Source: Nostoc flagelliforme FACHB-838 (lineage in GTDB: Bacteria; Cyanobacteriota; Cyanobacteriia; Cyanobacteriales; Nostocaceae). Taken from it: 64,000 bases of DNA. A program made the translations under genes and the position numbers. The DNA lies in the NCBI RefSeq assembly GCF_014698065.1, contig NZ_JACJSI010000012.1:1-64000 (forward strand). Direction: 5' to 3'. Below are positions 57,465 through 64,000 of the stretch, piece by piece. How positions within the stretch are numbered: the first letter of the stretch is position 1; each line of letters opens with the position of its first letter. The notes below the pieces were generated by a model, which saw nothing but the letters and a program-made list of their open reading frames with translations, was not told where the DNA came from and did not search any database.

Positions 57465-57731
57465 CTAATCTCGGTTAGTTGACTCAGAGCCTGGAGTTTC
57501 CACTTCAAAGTTGTCTCCCCGCTTCTTTACTGAAAAGTCCGGCTCATTTTTGCTATTTTGAGCTAATCCAGCAGCACCTGCGATCGCTGTTCCGGCAAGT
57601 CCAAGTCCAGCAGACCATTTGGCATCAGTGATATTTGGCGAGACTAAAACAGCAACACCAATAACCGCTCCAATAGTCGCCATAAACATGGGTGTTATAG
57701 CCCTAATTATTTCTGGGGTGAGAGATTTCAT
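57465..57731 (-). CDS. Small membrane protein, 88 aa
   Basis: Two hydrophobic segments (MFMATIGAVIGVAVLVS and WSAGLGLAGTAIAGAAGLAQ) followed by a charged tail (FSVKKRGDNFEVETPGSEST). The second segment is Gly/Ala-rich. No recognised family; the neighbouring genes give no clue. The ATG start and length are plausible. Confidence 0.6.
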   Translation of the reverse strand: MKSLTPEIIRAITPMFMATIGAVIGVAVLVSPNITDAKWSAGLGLAGTAIAGAAGLAQNSKNEPDFSVKKRGDNFEVETPGSESTNRD

Positions 57732-57871
57732 AAAAGTAAGTTATAGAATTGGTTCTGTTCATGAGGTAAATACACAGCGTCAAATTCTCATTCCAGAATT
57801 GTGAACCAATTTAGCTTTAACCTTGACTATGACAAATAAATCAAAAAATCCCTTAACGTATCTTAGACTCA

Positions 57872-58117
57872 TCACCACTGAGGATTTGTCATAATTAATT
57901 CCGCCGCCTGAGAGCTATCTAGTGGATGGGAGAAAAAATATCCCTGCCCATATTCACAGTTCAAGTTTCTCAACAGTGCTAGTTGCTCTTCCGTCTCCAC
58001 CCCTTCGGCGGTCACATCCACACCTAATTTGTGTGCCAATGTAATAATTGTCTCAACAATATTTAAATTTTCATAATCAATAATGCCCCGGCTAACAAAT
58101 GAACGGTCTATCTTCAA
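57872..58117 (-). pseudogene. EAL-domain end, cut off by a TAG codon
   Basis: In-frame continuation of the gene to its right: LKIDRSFVSRGIIDYENLN, VTAEGVETEEQLALLRNL, YGQGYFFSHPLDSS. It contains the EAL catalytic Lys and one of the metal-binding Glu. The stop at 58118-58120 separates it; it would be translated only by readthrough or from the TTG at 58117. Confidence 0.88.
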
Positions 58118-59839
58118 CTAATTAATTGGAAAGTCGTGGAGACGACCTAATGAGGAATAGCCCGTACCGAAGTCGTCAATTGCCAGCTTAATTCCTAAAT
58201 TTCTCAGTTGCTTTAGCCTGATGATGGCTTTATCGTTGTGTTCCATAATTACGCTTTCTGTAATCTCCAGCGTCAAACTCGCTGCGTCTATTCCAGTGTC
58301 TTCTAGGACTTTATTGATCTGCGATAGCAAGTTTTCTTCACTGAACCTACTACTACAAAGATTGACACTAATACTCAAGCGCCACTTATCCAGATCCCCA
58401 AAGACAGAGGATAATTGCTCTTGCCACTGCTGTATCTGACTACATACCTCATGCAAGACCCACTGCTCAATAAGGATAATTAGCCCGGTTTCTTGGGCAG
58501 TTGACATGAAATACTCTGGCAAAACAATGCCGTGTTTTGGATGTAGCCAGCGTACAAGCGCTTCAAAACCAATTATTCTGCCACGACTAAGTGACACTAT
58601 TGGTTGATAATAAATGCGAAACTCTTGAAGCTCAATGGCTCGGCGCAGTTCGTTAACCAACTGCAAGCGTGTCATTGCTTGAATATGCATATCTGTGTCA
58701 AAAATCTCATAGCACGCCCTGCCTTGTGTCTTAGCTCGGTACATGGCAATATCGGCATCACGCAAGAAGTCTTCTGGTTGTTCACAATCTTTTGTGCTTA
58801 AGGCAATGCCAATACTCGCTGTAATAGAAACTTCTTGCTCGCCTAGAACTACCGGAAGTGCCAGTTTCTTTTGTATTCGCTCAACAACCCCGATCACTTC
58901 TACTACATCTTTAATTCCCACCAGCAAGATGATAAACTCGTCTCCTCCGAGGCGTGCAGCTATATCTATAGAACGCAAGCATTCTTGAAGCCTTTGAGCA
59001 ACGGTAAGCAGTAATTCATCTCCACATGTGTGTCCTAGGCTGTCGTTGATCAACTTGAAGCGATCTAGGTCTACAAACAAGACAGCAAATAAATAATCTG
59101 AGTGCCGTTTGGAATAATTGACCGCATGTTTTAAGCGGTTCATAAATAAAGTGCGGTTGGGGAGACCCGTCAGTACATCGTGAAAGGCAAGATGCAGCAG
59201 TTGTGACTTGGCTCGTTTACGCTCTGTAATTTCACTCAGCAATTGCTGATTTGCTTTCGCCAGTTCCTCTGTGTGTTTTGCCACTTGTTCTTCAGCTTGT
59301 TTAGCTTCGCTGATATTACGCAGCAACCAACGCCAGCCTACCAACTTTTCTTGTGAATCATACACTGGAGATACCCTGATACTAGCAGGAAAGGGTGTAC
59401 TGAAACGTGGCTTTAGGTCAATTACGCAGTCCTGCATCTGCTGCGAATTATTTATCAGGGAGCTAAATATCTGGCGGTCTTGTTGAGCAATAAACACAAT
59501 TAATGGTTTACCTACCAGATATTTTTGGCGCACACAGAGCATAGTTGCTGCTGCATAATTAGCCTCTAGGATCTTCCCTGCGGTATTAGTTACCAAATAA
59601 CCATCTGGCGCAAAATCGAATAATTCTTGGTAACGCTGGCGTTCTTTCTCTGCTACCGCTCTTGTTGCCTCTAGCTCTTCGGAGGCAACCAATAGTTCTT
59701 CCACTGCTATTTGGAGTTCCTCGAAAGCCACTATCATTAGCTCTTGTTCTGAGTTCGGTTCAGTTGCAGTGCGCTGCCATATTCTCCGTACCCGTGAGCG
59801 CAATTCGTTTATCTGTTGGCTAAATTCATCTACGTCCAT
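58118..59839 (-). CDS. PAS-GGDEF-EAL protein truncated by a nonsense codon
   Basis: About 573 aa from the ATG at 59839 (a TTG three codons earlier is possible). Helical N-terminus; PAS domain at about 70-185 (LFDFAPDGYLVTNTAGKILE); coiled linker; GGDEF domain at about 215-370 with an intact site (ARLGGDEFIILL); EAL domain from about 395 (GFEALVRWLHP, AIDDFGTGYSSLGRL). A single TAG after FPIN removes the last 80 residues. Diguanylate cyclase activity may persist, but phosphodiesterase activity is unlikely. No operon partner. Confidence 0.88.
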   Translation of the reverse strand: MDVDEFSQQINELRSRVRRIWQRTATEPNSEQELMIVAFEELQIAVEELLVASEELEATRAVAEKERQRYQELFDFAPDGYLVTNTAGKILEANYAAATMLCVRQKYLVGKPLIVFIAQQDRQIFSSLINNSQQMQDCVIDLKPRFSTPFPASIRVSPVYDSQEKLVGWRWLLRNISEAKQAEEQVAKHTEELAKANQQLLSEITERKRAKSQLLHLAFHDVLTGLPNRTLFMNRLKHAVNYSKRHSDYLFAVLFVDLDRFKLINDSLGHTCGDELLLTVAQRLQECLRSIDIAARLGGDEFIILLVGIKDVVEVIGVVERIQKKLALPVVLGEQEVSITASIGIALSTKDCEQPEDFLRDADIAMYRAKTQGRACYEIFDTDMHIQAMTRLQLVNELRRAIELQEFRIYYQPIVSLSRGRIIGFEALVRWLHPKHGIVLPEYFMSTAQETGLIILIEQWVLHEVCSQIQQWQEQLSSVFGDLDKWRLSISVNLCSSRFSEENLLSQINKVLEDTGIDAASLTLEITESVIMEHNDKAIIRLKQLRNLGIKLAIDDFGTGYSSLGRLHDFPIN

Positions 59840-59995
59840 ATTGCTCAAGCTGCAAAATTAAGAACCGTGGGCGTAAGTGGTTATACTATCAATGTATAAG
59901 AAGTATACCCATCTATAGCAGGATATAGTTTTCTTTAGGATAATGTGAAAGATTTAAAGCCCTAGAGAAGTTTGTTGTAGAGAAGTGTTATTGAA

Positions 59996-60102
59996 GAATT
60001 CAGGAGTCACAATCAAGACGCGTAAAGCAGGCAGACTTGCTAACGCTACACGCTTTTTTATTCAGAATTCATGCTGAATTTTAACTCGTGACTCCTGAAT
60101 TC
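59996..60102. repeat. 107-base element with inverted ends, related to 55890-56091
   Basis: Ends GAATTCAGGAGTCAC (59996-60010) and complement (60088-60102). The interior shares CAGAATTCA/GCTGAATT pieces with the longer element but is otherwise different. Confidence 0.65.
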
Positions 60103-60307
60103 TGTTTGGAATTCACCTTCAAATATCAACATAATCTGTTATAAACATTAAAATAAGTTTACACAAAATTTATATAGAGCTAACAAACTTAAAGGTTTAA
60201 CGAAGATAATCTTTTGTTTGCTATTTCTTAACCTACATACATTGGTTGAAAGCTTATTTAAGTGAAATTACAAAATTATTCATTTTTTAGCTTCGGAGCA
60301 TTTTCTG

Positions 60308-60853
60308 ATGAAATTAGCCAAAAATATTAGCATTGCTGCTTTTGCTGTTGCTATCTCGGTTGCTGCTGTTGGTAAACCGACGCAAGCTGCCTTGGTTAAT
60401 TATGGTTTCACTGTAAATGCGACATCTGGCGATAATCCCGGTCAGTATTTCGGCTCTTTTCAATACGATGACTCAGCCTTAACCAATACAGGTCTTGAGA
60501 CATTAGGAGTTGAAAATGGATTAGCAGTTGCATTCAACTATTTAGGTACTAATTATACACAGGTAGATGATACTGATTTCGACAGTTTTCCTATAGCCAG
60601 CTTTAATAATGGCGAAGTTTTGGGACTAAGCTATTTTGTTGCAGACCAGTTTGCGATCGGGAGTGATCCAAATACTCCAGATGTAGGAGGAAACAATTTT
60701 TATCTCATTGACCAATCTGTAAACACAACACAGGTAGGTACTGTAAGCTACGCTAAAGTACCCGAACCGTTAGCTGTTGGTGGTACGGCTATTGCTGCTG
60801 TTATGGGATTGTGGATGCAACGTAAGAAGAGAGCAACGAAAGTTGTAGGTTAA
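60308..60853 (+). CDS. PEP-CTERM sorting-signal protein
   Basis: 181 aa. Signal peptide at 1-27 (AAFAVAISVAAVGKPTQA), a beta-rich body (YGFTVNATSGDNPGQYFGSF), and a C-terminal VPEP followed by a Gly/Ala-rich helix and the basic end MQRKKR. This is the PEP-CTERM signal recognised by exosortase for cell-surface delivery. No Cys or catalytic motif seen; ligand or role unknown. Monocistronic. Confidence 0.88.
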   Translation: MKLAKNISIAAFAVAISVAAVGKPTQAALVNYGFTVNATSGDNPGQYFGSFQYDDSALTNTGLETLGVENGLAVAFNYLGTNYTQVDDTDFDSFPIASFNNGEVLGLSYFVADQFAIGSDPNTPDVGGNNFYLIDQSVNTTQVGTVSYAKVPEPLAVGGTAIAAVMGLWMQRKKRATKVVG

Positions 60854-61016
60854 TAACTGCAAGTAATATCATATCAGCTCGATTAATCAAGTAGGCGTGA
60901 TATAAATCCAATAAAGTACTCTTCACCTCTGATGTGGTCTGAGAAAAGGGTAAGAGATGAATTTAAACCCTTCCCCTTTCTCTTTACCCTTTAACTGAGA
61001 AGTATTTTAAGCAAAC

Positions 61017-61066
61017 AAATCACCTTAATCCTCACCCATGTTTAGGGTTAAGGATCAAGGTGATTT
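61017..61066. terminator. Long hairpin between convergent genes
   Basis: AAATCACCTTAATCCT (61017-61032) pairs with AGGATCAAGGTGATTT (61051-61066) apart from one mismatch, with further CC/GG pairing inside. It serves the PEP-CTERM gene and probably the converging PhoX gene. Confidence 0.8.
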
Positions 61067-61130
61067 AAAACTATTTAAGATACTGTAGCGACAAAGGAGC
61101 GATCGCTAAATAAATCTGTTCCTATCGTCT

Positions 61131-63293
61131 TTAAAGACCACCAACAACGCCACCATCATTACGGGTAATTACTACCACTGATGAACGTGGGCGACCTGAT
61201 GGGCCATAACCTTGACTGTGAGGCCAATTGCTGGCGAGCGTGGGATTCGAGGCATCCCCGCGATCGCCTGGGTGCTGGATGTTGATAAACATCGCTTTGC
61301 CATCAGGTGTGCTGGTAATACCAGTTACCTCACAATCCGTAGGGCTAGTTAAGAAGCGCCTAACTTGTTTGGTGTTGGGGTCAGCACACGACATGGTGTT
61401 GCTACCGATGTTTACTAAATCACCGATACCATCGCCTGAGTGGTCGGTCTGAATCCAAAGGCGACCGAAGTCGTCGAACCACAAACCATCTGGTGAACTT
61501 AAATCGTCACCTTTAATGTTGCCTTTGAGATTTGGTTCGGGTCTAGTTTTGTCGCCAGCTTCAAAGAAAATATCCCATTTGAAAGTTGTAGCCGTAACAC
61601 TGTGTCCATCTTCGCGCCAGCGAATGATGTGACCGTAACGGTTGTCAGGGCGTGGGTTGGGAGGATTCACAGGAGGACGCGCACCACCTGCTGCTGTTGT
61701 GCCGTCTGGCTGGTTGGAGGAAACTGGAGTTGTGCCCCGACGATTATTGTTGGTCAATGTGCAGTAAACTTCAATCTCCTTATATCCGCCGATGCGAGGA
61801 CGTACAGCAACCCACTCTGGGCGATCCATCATAGTTGCGCCGACGCGATCGCTAGCTTGTCTTGTCTTGATAAGTACCTCAGCTTGACTTCTGAAACCAT
61901 TTTCTGGTGTCAAACCACGCTGACCGTAGACTAAAGGAATCCACTCACCAGTACCATTGTCATTAAATTTGGCAACGTACAGAACACCGTTGTCGAGCAA
62001 ATCACGGTTAGCAGAACGATTTCCGGGATTGAAAGGTTGGGTACAAACGAACTTGTAGATATACTCGTTGCGCTCGTCGTCACCTTGATAGAAAGCAACA
62101 CGGTTTTTGTCATCAACAACAACTTGAGCGCTCTCATGCTTGAACCGACCAAGAGCAGTGCGCTTGACTGGTTTGCTTTGTGGATTGTAGGGATCAATCT
62201 CGACCACCCAGCCGAATAAATGGGGTTCAAGTGGGTTGGTGCTGGCATCGAAGCGTGGATCAACCTCCGGCCAGCGATAGCTAGATGATGTTGAAACGCC
62301 GTACCGATTTTGTCCTGCCAGGATATCAGACTTTTCGATGCCTGGAATTGCAACTACATCTCGTGTAGGGTTGGCAAAGTAGCCGTTCCAGTTCTCTTCA
62401 CAGGTCAAGTAAGTACCCCAAGGAGTGTAGCCATTGGCGCAGTTGTTGAGCGTACCATAAGCGGTATAGCCGTCGTTCAGTATCCCAGTGTCAACAGAGC
62501 CAGTTGGCTGAATTGAAAACTTCTTCGACTTTAACAGTGCATTGCCAGCCGCAGGCCCCGAAACTCGCATCTCCGTGTTGCCCGTAATGCGGCGACCATA
62601 AGGCGAATTGCGATTGAAACTCCACTCATTACCCTTTTTGGAAATTTCTACAACAGACACGCCATGAGCAGCCTGAGACTTGCGTACCTTGGCAATAGTG
62701 ACTACATCCAGACCATCGGGATGCAAAATTGATTCTTGGGTATACTCATGGTTGACGCACAGTAGACCAGTATTGATGGGCTGGTTTAAAAAGCCTCTTA
62801 ACGATCTTGTTTGTGAACTTACTGTCCGACCAACAACCTTCCCTGGCTGTAAAGGGAAGTAGTACATCCCGTCATTGTGCATACCAAACTGCTTTTCTTG
62901 AGCAGCTGCATCTTGGGAGACATCTGCTAACCAAGTCGGGCCACCAGGTGCGATCGGATCTCCCCAAGCAACTAATACTTTAGCTGTATAACCTTCAGGA
63001 ACACTGACAAGATCCTTTTGCAGGAGTCCTGTAGCTGGGTTGAGTAAATTCGGTGGGATGCTCTTAAAGCCTATGCCAGCAAATCCCGTTCCTTTGGGAA
63101 TTGGAGCTGCATCAACACTTTGGAGAAAGCCACCGATAGAAACATCGCCCATAACAGTTAGCACCGATGTACCTACAGCAGTCATGATGAACCGCCGCCG
63201 ACTCAAACTAACGCGGTCAATCACATCACGAATTGACTCGTTACCGGATGTGTTGAGGGTCAAATTGTTTCTAGGGTGAAAGCGTCCTTTCAT
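61131..63293 (-). CDS. PhoX-type phosphatase (DUF839 family), Tat-exported
   Basis: 720 aa. The N-terminus has a twin-arginine signal (SLSRRRFIMTAVGTSVLTVM). The body carries PhoX-like blocks: YTAYGTLNNCANGYTPWGTY then LTCEENWNGYF, HLFGWVVEIDPYNPQ, FKHESAQVVVDDKNRVAFYQ, SPDGLWFDDFGRLWIQTD and a conserved C-terminus with NIQHPG. PhoX enzymes are periplasmic Ca/Fe-dependent alkaline phosphatases that release phosphate from organic esters. A Pho box was sought upstream but not convincingly found. Confidence 0.87.
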   Translation of the reverse strand: MKGRFHPRNNLTLNTSGNESIRDVIDRVSLSRRRFIMTAVGTSVLTVMGDVSIGGFLQSVDAAPIPKGTGFAGIGFKSIPPNLLNPATGLLQKDLVSVPEGYTAKVLVAWGDPIAPGGPTWLADVSQDAAAQEKQFGMHNDGMYYFPLQPGKVVGRTVSSQTRSLRGFLNQPINTGLLCVNHEYTQESILHPDGLDVVTIAKVRKSQAAHGVSVVEISKKGNEWSFNRNSPYGRRITGNTEMRVSGPAAGNALLKSKKFSIQPTGSVDTGILNDGYTAYGTLNNCANGYTPWGTYLTCEENWNGYFANPTRDVVAIPGIEKSDILAGQNRYGVSTSSSYRWPEVDPRFDASTNPLEPHLFGWVVEIDPYNPQSKPVKRTALGRFKHESAQVVVDDKNRVAFYQGDDERNEYIYKFVCTQPFNPGNRSANRDLLDNGVLYVAKFNDNGTGEWIPLVYGQRGLTPENGFRSQAEVLIKTRQASDRVGATMMDRPEWVAVRPRIGGYKEIEVYCTLTNNNRRGTTPVSSNQPDGTTAAGGARPPVNPPNPRPDNRYGHIIRWREDGHSVTATTFKWDIFFEAGDKTRPEPNLKGNIKGDDLSSPDGLWFDDFGRLWIQTDHSGDGIGDLVNIGSNTMSCADPNTKQVRRFLTSPTDCEVTGITSTPDGKAMFINIQHPGDRGDASNPTLASNWPHSQGYGPSGRPRSSVVVITRNDGGVVGGL

Positions 63294-63741
63294 TCTTTGT
63301 TCTCCATTTAAGACTTAAGAGGTTGCTATTCAGTCCATCTCTCAATAACATTAGTAATTTGGTAAATAAAAACTTTATATATTTACAACAATTACTTAGA
63401 TATTTCTTGAGATTTGACACATTTTTAACAGCCAATAAATAGCAGTGAATAACAAATTAAGACTGGCTGATGCTGCTTACGCAGATTAAAAAATCATATT
63501 TTCCTTAATTTAAGTACTAAATATTAACATTAGGTTATATACTGATTAATTTGAATTTATCAACAATGTTTTTGATGAAAATAGGCTTTTGATAAATAAG
63601 TAACAATTTTTTCATGAATACGCATGGTCAGATGAAACCGAAATTTCAGCAAGCGATAATCGTAGGATGAACGCTGCCAAAAATATAAAGTTAAGGTTTT
63701 CGCCAGCAATAGACAGGCTTTATTCTCGAAAATTGATTTAT
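63294..63741. promoter_or_regulatory. Region upstream of the PhoX gene
   Basis: About 450 AT-rich bases that should hold the promoter of the phosphatase gene. A single GTTAAGGT (63690-63697) resembles half of a cyanobacterial Pho box complement, but no adjacent repeat supports it. Confidence 0.4.
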
Positions 63742-63783
63742 AAAAAAAGATGCAAGATGTCAGGCTAAACTAACATCTTGCAT
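63742..63783 (-). terminator. Rho-independent terminator on the minus strand
   Basis: ATGCAAGATGT (63750-63760) pairs with ACATCTTGCAT (63773-63783), loop of 12. Read on the minus strand it is followed by CTTTTTTTATAAA. It must end a transcript coming from the right. Confidence 0.85.
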
Positions 63784-63828
63784 GAGTCGTAACAACCGCT
63801 TAGTAATTCATTACTCAGCTAATACCTG

Positions 63829-63878
63829 AAGTCGTCTTTAGACGATTTGTAAATAGTTTGAGTCCACTCAATTGGACT
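63829..63878. repeat. Two small palindromes of a dispersed family
   Basis: AAGTCGTCTTTAGACGATTT (63829-63848) and AGTCCACTCAATTGGACT (63861-63878). The second is a relative of the palindromes at 20759-20807. Confidence 0.6.
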
Positions 63879-64000
63879 TTAGCTAGCATTGCGCTCAAAG
63901 TGCAAAACGAGCTAGGATGTCAATCAAAAATAAGGTTTTAAATTAAATAAACCTGTTGCGAGGATTTTTAGGGCGGATACCAATTACAGATGGTCGGGGA

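Noticed and set aside
63690..63697. Possible Pho box upstream of the PhoX gene
   Set aside because: Only one half-like site; the required neighbouring repeats are absent.

Overview
The window is chromosomal DNA from a filamentous cyanobacterium, most likely Nostocales (Nostoc/Anabaena-like). The evidence is the photosynthesis genes (psbEFLJ, psaI, ycf48, rubA, ndhCKJ), the cyanobacterial cell-division gene ftn2/zipN, the sRNA Yfr1 between guaB3 and trxA, frequent GCGATCGC (HIP1) octamers, and intergenic regions full of short tandem repeats and dispersed palindromes.

Layout. 1-4.3 kb is accessory: a cut IS630-type transposase, a lipoxygenase-like protein with altered iron ligands, and a decayed IS5-type transposase. 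4.4-20.6 kb is mostly housekeeping: a J-domain/TPR protein divergent from tocopherol cyclase, tRNA-Arg(CCU), a YdcF-like protein, guaB3-Yfr1-trxA, MarC, a nitrilase-family amidase, class II aldolase, a Uma2 protein, tRNA-Lys(UUU), aldose epimerase, pdhA, ftn2 and dhaL-dhaK. 20.7-24.5 kb holds a palindrome cluster, a ferredoxin/metallo-beta-lactamase fusion, a DEDDh exonuclease, an HTH/pentapeptide-repeat fusion and a lone HicB-like gene. 24.7-31 kb is a complete aa3-type cytochrome oxidase locus: ctaB and ctaA on one strand, ctaC-ctaD-ctaE on the other.

31.8-42 kb is the most accessory part. It contains a Ser/Thr kinase with a duplicated glycine-loop segment next to a PstS-like protein; a RAYT transposase bracketed by two near-identical palindromes, with a third copy 5 kb away; an overlapping pair encoding a P-loop ATPase and a TPR protein with an N-terminal STAND-like region; a MITE; a 21-bp minisatellite; a translationally coupled pair of tiny genes; a protein resembling the Pepco conflict-system component; and a frameshifted PD-(D/E)XK gene. 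If an undescribed system is present, the ATPase/TPR pair with its upstream direct repeat is the best candidate. No function has been shown for it here.

42-46.9 kb returns to the photosynthetic core: ndhC-ndhK-ndhJ, then rubA-ycf48-psbE-psbF-psbL-psbJ, with psaI on the opposite strand. 47-57.7 kb has a 1019-residue repeat-containing protein, a Tic20-family protein, an FAH-family protein, rpsF, a coiled-coil protein, a STAS protein, a DedA protein and argG. 57.8-64 kb has a PAS-GGDEF-EAL protein cut by a single in-frame TAG, a PEP-CTERM protein and a Tat-exported PhoX-type phosphatase.

All family assignments come from reading motifs in the translated sequence. No database search was run. Calls for DUF6887/6888, Pepco and STAND-like domains rest on remembered family patterns and are less certain than the housekeeping genes.
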